From the NCBI GenBank assembly GCA_902805475.1, contig CADCSX010000014.1:310001-374000 (forward strand): DNA of 64,000 nucleotides, given 5' to 3'. This stretch comes from Entonaema liquescens. Taxonomy: Eukaryota; Ascomycota; Sordariomycetes; Xylariales; Xylariaceae. A model generated the notes under the pieces. It did no database searches, was not told where the DNA came from, and saw only the letters and a program-made list of their open reading frames with translations. This document shows positions 23,638 through 34,790 of the stretch, one piece after another; the first letter of the stretch is position 1, and each line of letters opens with the position of its first letter. The position numbers were made by a program, and so were the translations under genes.

Positions 23638-25515
23638 TTAATCATCGAATCCGTTCCATTCACCCTCATCACCATCGCTCTGACTACTGTCACTACTACT
23701 CGGATCGCTTGCCTCCTCGGAGTTCATGTCATAGTCTTCCTCTTCATCTTCTTCACCCTCGTCCTCAATCCGTTGAGTGCTCCCAACCGATGCAGATTTG
23801 CTGGTCCTACTACTACTAGCTAGAGAGTCCGGTCCATATCCCGGCTTGAAAGTTGGCATACCCATATTATCTCTAATAATGCGACCACTCTCATCACGGA
23901 GATAAGGACCATCCCCATCTTCGAAGGCAGACTTCACATCGCGAACGAACCCAGTAACGAAGAACCCCATGACTCCACGTCCATCATTTTTATACGATCT
24001 GATACACGCCTCGGCGACCTCAGCGTTACCATCACTCGCTTCGACGGACCCTCGAACTGGCCACTCACGTAGACCTCGTACCTGCTGTTCCCGCCTTAGC
24101 ACGCGCCACCCCCTCTCCTTAGCAATATCAGACTGGAGAGCTTTTAGGACAACCTGCTCGTTCTCTTGGGCGTGAATAGAGCAGGTCGAGTAAGTGATCT
24201 TCATAGCAGCGGGGAATTTGAAGGCGTGAAGTAGTAGAGTGAGTTGAAATGAAGATAATGCTTCTAAACGTGCTTGTAACTCTTTCTCGGAAGAGACTAG
24301 TGTTTCCTTCCCATCATCATCAACCATGATAGGCTGTGGTGCGTTCTTACCAGCGTCGGAATTGTCACGCTTCCGCTTGCGATTTGAGGTGGGAAGCGGT
24401 TTCTTGAACGTGCCCGGAACATCGGGAAGATATATCGCAGGCATTTCATCTCTGCCGACTATACCACTACCCGAGCAACTAGGATCTAGAAGTAGGCAAC
24501 CAACATCTGCAAACAGTTCGGAATTCGGATCGACTCTGAGAAAGTCTTGACCAAAGCTTATTCGCGTGATCTCTTTAGCACCGGCTAGCTTTACCATCTT
24601 TTCTAGGGTCTGTGCACGCTTTGGATCTTTTTCAAATGCGTATACAGTCTGCGTACACTCCTCTTTCTCTGGAATTCGAGAGTGTACAATGGCTGCAAGA
24701 TGGGTTGTCTTATTTCCGGGGGCGGAGCAAGAGTCAATGACATCGCCATCTTCAGAGCGAGGGTCCAGTAAATAGGCAGGAAAGCAGGAGGCTTTGTCTT
24801 GCAATATCACAGCCCCCGATGTATATGCCTCTGTCTTGGTAATCTCAAAGCTAGGGGATATAGCTAGGAGGTTTGGAATATGCTCGTCGACATAGAGGAA
24901 TTTCCCGGGAGCAGCCGTAACCTCACCAACGCTAAGAACCCTAGTGAAGGCAGTAAAAGTAGTTGCCAACTGATCCTCGATAGTTGTCTTCAAGGCGTTC
25001 ACCCGCACCCATCGAGGATAAGCGGCTGTCCCACCCAAGAATTCGGTAGTGACTTGCTCCCTCAGGGCTTCGACGGATCCAGCCTTCCTGCGTAGACGAG
25101 CCCTGGTGAACTCGGCACTTAAACGCGCCTTATGACGCTCAATAGAAGCCCTAAGACCATGACTAGCAGGAAGCGCAATACCTTTCTTGGCTAGAATGAA
25201 GTCATGAACGAGTAGTAGAGCTAGTAAGGGGCTGAGCTACGCATCCCTAGGAAGTTAGCAAGGCTGGGACGGGGAGGCTGGAAGTGTTCCTATTGAGCAG
25301 GTAAGGATGCTCACCTTGCGCTCGTGACGTAAGAGGTCCGAATTATCAATAACTTCCTTTAGCACGGGACTCCATTTGCAAGTCTCCAACGCGAGGGCGT
25401 AGACTTGCTGTTGAGGCGACTTCAGGTCCTTCTTCCCAAAGATGCGAGTCTTCAAGTTACCACTAGTAGATGGCGTTGCCGATAGTATGTCGGCTGTCTC
25501 ATGATATAGAGACAT
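23638..25515 (-). CDS. rcm1: 25S rRNA cytosine-C5 methyltransferase, Rcm1/NSUN5 family
   Basis: SAM-dependent RNA m5C methyltransferase of the NOL1/NOP2/Sun family, closest to yeast Rcm1 and human NSUN5, which modify a conserved cytosine in the large-subunit rRNA in the nucleolus. Minus-strand exons 25515-25315 and 25236-23638, intron 25314-25237 (GTGAGC...GTAG), 599 residues. N-terminal NSUN5-type region: SLYHETADIL, LLRHERKLSPLLALLLVHDFIL, KKGIALPASHGLR. Then PRWVRVNALKT and FLYVDEHIPNLLA. SAM motif I is SCSAPGNKTTHLA (Cys near 237). Motif IV is LLLDPSCSGSG (Cys near 321) and motif VI is ITYSTCSIHAQENE (Cys near 419, catalytic nucleophile position). A basic insert RKRKRD may act as a nuclear signal. 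The C-terminal tail is strongly acidic with Ser runs. All catalytic motifs are intact. Confidence 0.94.
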
Positions 25516-28457
25516 TGTTCCCAAAGCATGTTCAGCCGCATGCTCAGGGATGCAATAGGTTGGTTGTACGATATGTCTTACATGTACATAAAGGTTGTAA
25601 GAGGAAAAGTTCGCGACGTGCAACTCGAAATGCAAAATCTTGGGTCGGGATCTTTAATCGATAAGGAAATTTACCATGCAACTTCGGCAATCTACGCGCT
25701 AGAGATGTCATCTACCTGAGTTGATAGGTCCCTGGGTAATGCAGCTAAGAACTTAACCTTTCAAAAGCTAGTACGTCCTTACAAGGGTAGGTTAGAGGGT
25801 AGGTAGATACCTATTTGATGTACCTGCCTCCTAAGACAGCACACTGAGGTTCAAACTTGTCATCACATCTTTAAAATTGGAAATTGATTACCTTATATCC
25901 TCAATTTGATTGTGTACCAGGCAACCTAAGGGGTACTTTTGTACATTTCCCATTTCCACCAATCCACCAAATATTGGTAGGATCTCCATGTTATTACTTA
26001 ACTTTACTTAACTTGTTTAGGTCTTGCTTGTTTAGGTCTTGGATGATTGAGAGACATATCTGACCATTTTCTGCCACTCTTCATTTTATTGAAAGCATTT
26101 CACCTAGCTGCCTAGGCAACTTCGATAATTCATTTTCCTCGGTTCCCAATACCTAGGGGGGGCATCATACGTTTTTATGTCGTCAAGGATCGAGATCCGA
26201 TTGGACTAGTTTTGTTGTCCGTCAAAGCTGAAAAGCTGTCACCTAAGTCTTTCGGTCCCGTTTTACTCACATACATCGTCGGAGTCTTGGCAATATGCTA
26301 GTTCAACAATTCCGACCGTTGTTCGGACTGATTGTGAGATTAGGTACCTATCCGGCCAGTTACCTTATCCTATGCATGCTATGCAATGCTGTGCACTGGA
26401 CTTCCGTGTGATGAGCCTTGCAGGTTGGACAGCGTAAGCGAAGACGCCGACCGACTTGTCAACTAGAAACCGTCATGTATTCTCCCGACGGTCCAGGCCC
26501 AGCGACATGGAAGAAAAAAAACGGAACGGGTTCTTGCAGAATTGCGAATCGAACGAGGTTGCCTTCTGTGAGTGTCCAGATATACTAGAGAATCCTATCG
26601 CTTCCGGTATTTATCACGAACCCGATATGATATCTCGAAACTTATGAACGAATCTCTCAGCCCCGTAGCATGAGCCCTTGTTTGCTATAATTATTTTAGT
26701 TCTTCATCAGCCTTCCGACATGCGACCAACTAAATATATGACGTGTGCTCTAACCAATTATAACACATATAAAACTTGATTCCGTACATGTGCAGATGAG
26801 ATGGGCTGCAGATGGCGGAGGGTCGGTCAGCTAATTCCGCACCTACTAATATGATTATTGTCATGCCCAACAGTTAAACGGGCCTCTTTCTTCTAAGGAG
26901 AAGCAAGTCGGATGGTCGGGGCTTTGCTGGTACCGTCCTTATGATGGTTCTGAACAGCTCCAGGGGTCCTTCGTAATCCTGATAGGGCCACGCGATCGAG
27001 AAGAACGCCACACGGTTGCGATTACTGTTTAGGCCTATTCTAACCTCGGCTTCGGTAGAGCGTCTTTCTCTCACTTTCTGTCAATATTACGAAAGTACAG
27101 CCCCAGGGGTTGCAGTCGATACGGACTTTGCGCCGGCTTCTTGATTGGAGTGTAAGTGTGTATTAGTCAGGACCTTTGGAAAGGCAACGGATTTCGTGAT
27201 AGATATAAATGTGCGAGCGGAATACATAAGTAAGTAAAATAAAATAAGCAAAATAATAAATTTACCAATAACAAATTAGACGGTAGGTCGATGATATATT
27301 CGGGACCGGGGCTTGGAATCAAACCCGTATCGTCTTTGCTTGTCTACTCTGTAAACCTGTAAACCTGTAAACCCGTAAACCTGTAATAAATGTCCTTAAG
27401 GTCCCACAAGTTCCGCAGTCCCGTCAGGTTGGGACTGATTAGTAGCCCCGTCTAGTCGGTAAATCAAGGTTAAGAAATCCGTTGCGGTTCGCAAATGTTG
27501 ACGTTGCTTACCCCAGTAGGTCCCGTCTGGTAGGGTGTCATCGATGAACAGATTAGGGAATAGTACGATGCAATTGCTACATTTAGCACTTGAAGAATGT
27601 AACCATGGGGGTTCGGAGCTTATGTCATTGATACATTTTGATATATTGAAAATGAGAGGCGAGTCAGTTTTAGTAGTACAAACGCCAACATGTAGGTACA
27701 AGTTTAATAAACTCAACAACGATGTAGAACTAGACCTAGGTTGGGTTAGGGGAATTAGTTATACGCCAACATATAATGAGATGACGATGAATGAGATGGC
27801 GTGTTGTTACTCGGACTCAACAGGCACGGGAAAAGAGTAGAGCGAGGCTTACACAAGCTTTAAGGCTTTTTATGTCAAAAATAGCCCCGAGGTTTATTAC
27901 TCGTTAAGACTTGTTAAGCAGCTGAATCACATTGCATATCTCCGTACGTTAAAGGATCTGGCATGCCAACGGGGGGATCCGTTCACATGAATAATACAAT
28001 AGTTAATCACTTCCTTTCACATCTAGTTCCAATACCTTTTTTACGTACCTAACATAGTAAACTAACAAGCCCAATAAGCCTAGGGACCGAGTAGCGAGAT
28101 GCCGGGCCTTCGGTTGTGTTACACCAAACGGTATCCATAAGTACCTAAATCCGTGTCCAAACAAAGAAAATGTAATTCTTCGGTAGTAAGTAAATATTTC
28201 CCCAGCGGAACCTATATATTACTTTGATAGTCCGCCCCAGGGAATCTCGTGGCTGATCCCTTTTTTGAGGACGACCTATTTTATTCTTTTGTGATACAGC
28301 CACATAATACCTACCTACATACATAGATCAGTCTATTCCCCTAAAGAAAGAAGAAGAAAAAAAAATATTTGTTCTGGATTTGGTGGTTAAGGGTACAGTC
28401 TTCCCACAGAACATCCCCTCGCTCACAAACGAAAACCTCCCCACGACTTGTCCCAAC
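25516..28457. other. Spacer between divergent RCM1 and the MFS transporter
   Basis: About 2.9 kb without a supported gene. It contains an 8-base tandem repeat at 27351-27387, A-rich runs near 27235-27280 and 28345-28370, and scattered TACCTA words. The first few hundred bases serve as the RCM1 promoter region and the last few hundred as that of the transporter. Confidence 0.65.
27351..27387. repeat. GTAAACCT octamer tandem repeat
   Basis: Four adjacent copies of GTAAACCT, one with a C in the last position, plus a partial copy. Not the fungal telomere unit. A simple repeat in the RCM1-MFS spacer. Confidence 0.9.
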
Positions 28458-30565
28458 ATGTCGTCACCAGAGTCATCTTCGGATGAATCATCTGCTGCCA
28501 CCATAACGGAACAAAACCAGCATGATGTGGAAGCACAAAGTCCACCGATGAAAATGTCCTATTGGCATCGTCAGTTCGACTTGGCGGGTGTCACCCCAGC
28601 GGTGAGGGAATGGAGATACAAGGGAAACGGAACGACAGAGGAACCTTTCATAGTCGACTTTCTTCCCGAGGACCCTAAGGACCCTACCAAGTTTGCCATG
28701 TGGAAGAAATGGGGTATCACAGGACTACAAGCCGTTGCCGTGCTTGCGGTTACATTCGTCTCGACAGCTTATTCAGGAGGTATTGGTGAGGTTATTCGCG
28801 AGTTCCAGATCAGCGAGATTGTTGCGATTCTAGGTATTTCGCTATTCGTCCTTGGTTTTGCAATAGGGTATGTATAAATCTCATCTCATACTCGTCATAT
28901 CAGCGCGTTATTAATACTGACATATCACTTTGTAGGCCACTTGTATGGGCTCCATTATCTGAGATGTACGGCAGACAATTACTATTCTTCATTACGGTAA
29001 GTTGGATCCTCGACGCGTCAAACCGCCCCAAGACTCTTTTATCCCCCAGCTATGAATAGTAACTAACACCTATCTCTTTTAGTACGGAGCCTTGACCGCG
29101 TTCAATGCCGGCGCAGCAGGATCGCAGAATATTCAGACACTCATCATCCTTCGATTCTTCGCTGGAACCATCGGAAGTTCACCCCTAACTAACTCAGGCG
29201 GAGTCATTGCCGATATGTTCAGCGCGAAGGATAGAGGTATAGCTACTGCTATCTTTGCAACCGTACGTACTTTTTACCTACCTTATTATGACATATTCGA
29301 GGGCGCAAAACTAATTCTATTTCTCAGGCTCCATTCTTAGGTCCGTCTATTGGACCGATCGCTGGCGGTTTCCTTGGTACAGCAGGAGGATGGCGATGGG
29401 TACGTATTTAGCCCTTTATTCTTCTCAAGATAACAAATGACTAATACATGATCCGTGTAATAGGTTGAAGGTCTAATGGCGTGCTTCACCGGCCTCCTAT
29501 GGTTTATCTGCACGTTCCTCGTCCCTGAGACATACGCTCCTATCCTCCTTCGCAGACGGGCAGAGAGGTTATCCCAGATCACCGGAAAAGCCTACGTGTC
29601 TAAGCTCGACGCCGGCAAGCCCAAGAAGACTGTTCGCCAGGAGTTCAAGGTTTCCCTATCTCGTCCCTGGATCCTGCTCTTCCGCGAACCGATTGTCCTC
29701 CTTACGTCGCTTTACATGGCTATCGTGTAGTATGTATTACCCCCTGAGCACGAGTACAACGTGAAGAAATAAGACAATGCTAACTATTGCTTCCAGTGGA
29801 ACCTTATACATGATGTTCGCCGCTTTCCCAATCGTTTACCAGCAAAACCGTGGGTGGTCTGCAGGTGTCGGCGGTTTGGCATTCCTTGGTATTGCCGTCG
29901 GTATGCTGGTCGCCGTCTCTTACAGCGTATGGGACAACAAACGATATGCCAGGACGATGGTAGCTCACAACGGGAACGCCCCAGCTGAAGCGAGATTGCC
30001 ACCTGCTCTAATAGGCTCCGTCCTATTACCCGTTGGATTGTTCTGGTTCGCGTGGACTTGCGGTCCTAATATACATTGGATTGTATCCATCGTCGCGTCT
30101 GGTTTCTTCGCTACTGGTTTGGTGCTCGTGTTCCTCAGCTTGATGAACTATATGATCGACTCATGTAAGTCATATACTCCTTGTTCCTCATCTCCACCTC
30201 TTAACCATATATCTAACACGAATGCAGATGTCATCTACGCCGCCTCAGTACTAGCCGCGAACTCTGTCCTCCGATCCATCTTCGGCGCCGCGTTCCCCCT
30301 ATTCACGACAGCCATGTACAACAACCTCGGAATCCACTGGGCTAGTTCGATTCCCGCGTTCCTTGCCGTCGCATGTTTACCCTTCCCATTCCTATTCTAC
30401 CACTATGGCGCGAGGATCCGTATGAAGTGCAAGTTCGCCGCAGAGGCCGCTAAAGTTCTTGAGAAGATGCGCACAAGAAACGACCATGATGGCCCACCCG
30501 GTCCTCCAGGGAAGATTGAGGAGAAACACACACAGGTGGATAAATCAGGGGAGGAAACGAATTGA
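28458..30565 (+). CDS. MFS transporter, DHA1 (12-TM drug:H+ antiporter) type
   Basis: Major facilitator superfamily exporter of the fungal DHA1 group, which includes polyamine and multidrug transporters at the plasma membrane; substrate not predictable. Seven exons: 28458-28867, 28936-28996, 29083-29262, 29328-29399, 29464-29729, 29797-30164 and 30228-30565; 564 residues, all junctions in frame. The N-terminal cytosolic region is acidic and Ser-rich with PFIVDFLPEDPKDPTKFAMWKKW before TM1. Signature motifs: motif A PLSEMYGRQLLF between TM2 and TM3; LRFFAGTIGSSPLTNSGG in TM4; antiporter motif C APFLGPSIGPIAGGFLG in TM5. Then PETYAPILLRRRA and the middle loop, VYQQNRGWSAGVGGLAFLGI, and the C-terminal six spans. 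The C-tail is hydrophilic. ATG 28458 is the first in-frame ATG. It converges with the PDI-like gene, 318 bases between stops. Confidence 0.92.
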
Positions 30566-30883
30566 AATGAACTGAATTAATGCATGCCATAACTAATACT
30601 GCCATGGGGACGAAATGAGATGGATTAGACTGCCAGTACATAACACATGGTTGAGTAAAAAAGCAGACAGTCATTTTGGGCATGCTAAGCATAACAGTAG
30701 TTTATTGTCATCGCTACCACGCAGCATTGAGATAGAATAGGGCGTTCTTAAGGAATTTGCTTTTTTGATGGACCACGACATTGCATGTATAGCTGTTGAG
30801 CAGAGCCTTGCCGGCCTAGAGACATAGGCCATATAGTTAATTATGAATCTCTACTTTGTCCAATAGCATGAATGATTTCAATC
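30566..30883. other. Tail-to-tail spacer between the MFS gene and the PDI-like gene
   Basis: 318 bases containing the two convergent 3' ends; nothing else seen. Confidence 0.6.
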
Positions 30884-32391
30884 TTAGAGCTCATCGTGAC
30901 CGGCTATCCTGATTTTGACGCCTGGAATATTTCTTAGGGATATCTTTTGTGTGGCTTTGATGCGTCCACCCAGGTCACCGTACGTAGTTGTCACGCCAGG
31001 AGGTGTCCAGGGCTTGATGCGTCCTTGCCAGACGTCTAATCCCCAACTCTGGACATCATTCGCGGTCCAACTCCTCCCTTTGGGATAAGGGTATATCCTA
31101 TCTTTTGAGAGCTGGTGGACTGCTCCAGCCGGGAGGGCGTTTGGATCAAGACCAAGCTTGGCGGGGAGATCAGGGAATTCGAGAGGATCGACAGTAACCA
31201 TAGTTAAGCTCGTGTAGTAATTACGAGCCATCTTGTGCAAAGCTTCACGGATCTCCGCGCGCTCTGCCTCTGTGGCTGCGAAGACATAAACCATTGACCA
31301 ACCGCGCTGTGTATTTCTTAGTAAAATTTCTATAGTCCGAGATGTAGTATAAGGATAAATAAATTTCTGGTAATACTACCTATGAATAACTGAGTAGTCA
31401 TGTAAACTTACATCGAGGAACCGCTGATGGTTATGTGGTAGAAGTTCTCCTATTATGGGTCGCGAGACCCCTTTTACGAGCTCATCTAGTTTAACAGCAT
31501 CTATCGGAATCGGAATATCGAGCTTGTACGTAGCACTATCGAGTGGATGATAGCATTTGACTTGTGGCGTAGATATTTCCTCTGCTGCAAGAACATCTTC
31601 ATCGATCACCACTCCGAAAGTGAATTCTTCGCGATACCGACTCGCCACGTCAACAAAGGCAGCCCTGGATGCCTCATCACTCGTGCTGACGTATGCGATG
31701 AATACAACCTCGTCCGCTTTCTGGAAGTTTTCTAATGCTGTAGCGCCAACATTCGAAACGACGGGGCGCTGGACGCGGTCAGCCCATGCGAGAAGACTAT
31801 ATGTTGTCAGTTACCTTACTTGCTCTACGTAGACATTAACTTAGAGAAATCCACAAACGCCGATGCCCTTCGAGGGCCATTGTATGTCGATATATGTTCA
31901 CCCTCCCTAAATAGCTTCACAGTTGAGGATGAAGGTACTCCATGAGAGGCGCAGACTACAGCATTCGTCGTACAGTCGATACTAATAAACGGTACTTTCG
32001 CCTTGGGAAGTGCGAGTAACCATTCTGTCTCCAAATGATCCGTCTTCTTGCTTTATTCACATTATTATTTTTAGCGGCTGGCCTATACGAATGGGATCAC
32101 GGGGAGTACTAACTCGGAAAACTTTATAATACGTTCATGTCAGAATCTCTCAATACATGATACACTTCCCTTCAAGGGAGAACTCACATGTACAACTATT
32201 CGAATGTTAGTTTTATCTATACTATGAAATATTTAAGCCAGTAGAAAGGCGGCTCTTCACTAACAAGCTACTACAACTACTTCATCATTCTTGAGCGCGG
32301 AGTCGAGTTCCGACTCTGAGATATGCTCCCATGTATGCGCGGTGGTGAATAATGTAAAAAGACATAATATAATTGTGGCAAACTGCGACAT
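30884..32391 (-). CDS. PDI-like ER protein with HDEL retrieval signal and no visible CxxC
   Basis: Thioredoxin-fold protein of the protein disulfide isomerase superfamily, predicted in the ER lumen. Signal peptide MSQFATIILCLFTLFTTAHT, then an a-type domain start WEHISESELDSALKNDEVVVVA. After an unresolved splice region come WLLALPKAKVPFISIDCTTNAVVCASHGV, STVKLFREGEHISTYNGPRRASAFVDF, a b-type domain (DEVVFIAYVSTSDEASRAAF, VASRYREEFTFGVVID) and a b'-type domain (YVFAATEAERAEIREALHKMARNYYTSLTMVTVDP). The last residues are GHDEL. Exons I can place: 32391-32265, one ending near 31841 and starting at about 32050, 31796-31412, and 31306-30884. The 32264-32051 stretch probably holds a short exon or a sequence error. 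I find no CxxC in the first domain and no second a-domain before HDEL, so the protein looks redox-inactive. Family call is firm; exact N-terminal structure is not. Confidence 0.78.
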
Positions 32392-33858
32392 GATCACCGG
32401 TTGCTCATTAGCCCCAAGAAATAATTGAGATTGCGGATCTGAAGATTCATTTACAAGATACGAAGATGAAATGAGTTTACATTTCATTTCATAAATTCTA
32501 AAATCATCAATTACGGGTGTCAAGCCAGTAGCTTGGTTTCAACTAGCTGATAGTGATGTTTGGGGTTATTAAATAAAGGGGCTTCTTGGTTGATTCGGTT
32601 GACGGTCCGTCTGGCACTGTTAACTGATGTTAACTGACGACATCTTAGCGCGACGTAGGGCTTCGGATCAGACCCGAGATAGACTTTTCACAGCGATAGC
32701 TCGTCCTCATTATACATTAATATTAGGAAGTTTGCTATTGAATAATACAATAGTACAATAGTGCTAGTTGTTAAATACTCAATTATAAGCATACCAAAGT
32801 GATGTTTACTTATAACTGTCTAGAAGTTATAACGTATGAGTCAATGGTATAAACTTGGATATGCACACGAAAATCAAAGACTAAGTGAATGCTAGCTCAC
32901 TCAAACCCGTGATACAACACGAGGCTAGTGTTGGTGGAGAGTAAGTATAATACTGGATAGAGTATGAGATATGTAGATGGTATGATACTAAGAGTAGTTC
33001 ATTATGATTTCGGGTTACCTCCTAAATCTTATTATAAGGCGTTTAGGGTGAACTTATCAAATAAATTGAATATTACGTGTGAATAAACGATATAATAAAC
33101 CATATATAACGGCGCATAGCCAACGTCTTGGTGAGGCTTCAGAATGCTATTGCATCCGGAAGGATTACTCGCTTAGACTAGCCACTTAATTTAAATGGGT
33201 TTGGAATAGAGCATAGGAACGGCTGACGACAGACTGCTGAGAGCAGCTCAACACATACAAAACAACAACTGCAGATTCAGAAGTAGCTGAGTAGCAGATG
33301 TAAACGCCCAAAGCAACCCGAACCGTGTGACGTTACGTAGAAAAAGCTATGGAAACCAGCATAGCCGCGAATGTGTTACTTCAACACAACGCGCAATATA
33401 TGGCTAGAGTTACCATCGAATAACCGACGAATCAAAATCCTTATCCGCGCATAATAATTTCCCGGTCGCTTACAGAATGGCAACAAACTGTAATTGGACG
33501 ATTCCCGACGATCTTCGTACAGGGATCGGAAATTACACACCCAAGGACCGGATTGCGATCAACGACCACCTTACTAAACGGGCAACTCTAATACAACCCT
33601 TCCTAGGAAGGCTGATTTGAAGGATCACCCATACTAAGCATTATTTACAGATTTTCACAGGCAAATCGGGAGAGCGAACAGTCAAAATTGTTGCGATAAC
33701 GAACATCGAATGGAGTAATTTTCAAATAGGCATTCGAGGCCCAATAACGCTATTAAGGATTAAGTACATATGCAACCGAACCGTTCTAGTTCACGCCTCA
33801 TATTGACATTGCCTTCACGGCTTTCGAATCATTAACAGAGAAAACCAATTTCGCACGC
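32392..33858. other. Spacer upstream of the PDI-like gene
   Basis: About 1.5 kb between the PDI-like start and the end of the GPI-protein gene. AT-rich, many short direct and inverted words, no supported gene. Confidence 0.65.
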
Positions 33859-34790
33859 TTAAGCAGCGAAGAGAAGAGCGGCGACACCGGCAGCAGCGGC
33901 GAAGAGACCAGAGCCGGCCATGGTGGAAGCACCGGCAGTGGGGATCGGGGGGCTGCTGGTAGGGTAAGAGGGAGGGTTGCTGATTTTAGATGTTAGCTTC
34001 AAGTTCTTTCGCAGATGAAGATTCACAGGAATACTCACGAAGCAGTGTAGCCGCCAGTGGGGTAGTTGCCAGGGTTTCCAGGAGCGCCAGGGTTACCGGG
34101 AGCAGTACCAACGGGGACGGAGGCGCTGACGGTGATGGTAGAATAGCTGACGCTAGTGGTAGGGACACAGGTGGTATAGGTGATAGGGATGACCGAGGTA
34201 GGGTAGAAAGGAGCACCAGGGCTGGAGGGAGAGTTGCCGGGGCCGGTAGGGTAACCGGGAGCAGTCTCAGAGGGGCTGCTGGCCGGGCCAGAGGGGTAGC
34301 CAGGAGCAGACGAAGAGGGAGTAGCAGTGGGGTAGCCCGGAACAGTGCCGTTGTTGTAGCTGGAGCTGGGGACAACGACGGAAGTGCTGCTCTCAACGGG
34401 GGCGCTGCTGCTGCTGGTGCTCACAGTAGGGCTGGAGACGGGGTAACCAGGCTGAGACGAAGAGGGGGTCTCGGCGGGCTGAGACGAGGACGAAGACGGA
34501 GTCTCAACGGGGTAGCCAGGCTGGGTCTCGGAAGGAGTCTCAGCGGGTTGAGAGGAAGAGGAAGAGGGGCTCTCAACGGGGTAACCGGGCTGAGAGGGAG
34601 TCTCGACCGGGTAGCCAGGGGCAGTCGAGGTGCTAGACACCGGGTAGACGGTGCTGCTGGTGACAGTAGAGCGGGCCGGGCAGTCGGTGACGGTAGGACC
34701 GCAAGAGGTGACGGTAACGTAGTCAGTCTCGTAGAGAGTGCTACCGGCCATAGCGGCACCAGCGAAGAAAACGGCTCCGGCGAAACGCAT
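33859..34790 (-). CDS. GPI-anchored Ser/Thr/Pro-rich cell-wall protein with PGYPVETPS repeats
   Basis: Predicted cell-surface mucin-like protein of 290 residues. Minus-strand exons 34790-34039 and 33979-33859, intron 34038-33980 (GTGAGT...TCAG). Signal peptide MRFAGAVFFAGAAMAG. A short conserved-looking head YETDYVTVTSCGPTVTDCPA has two Cys. Then imperfect tandem repeats of PGYPVETPS alternating with SSSSQPAE. A second Cys-containing segment VIPITYTTCVPTTSVSYSTITVSASVP follows, then Gly/Pro/Asn-rich repeats (PGNPGAPGNPGNYPTGGY). The second exon supplies a C-terminal hydrophobic tail (AGSGLFAAAAGVAALLFAA) after small residues (PTAGAST), the pattern of a GPI-attachment signal. Heavy O-glycosylation is expected. 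The TVTSC...C and TYTTC pairs resemble those of many Sordariomycete wall proteins. GC-rich with strong codon bias, suggesting high expression. Function unknown beyond surface location. Confidence 0.88.

Noticed and set aside
27300..27380. tRNA-like B-box word on the minus strand (GGTTTGATTCC)
   Set aside because: The flanking five-base stems do not pair and no A box or acceptor stem is found at the right distance.
28380..31300. Possible metabolite cluster of MFS transporter plus PDI-like gene
   Set aside because: No backbone enzyme, tailoring enzyme or cluster regulator is present nearby; the two genes simply converge.
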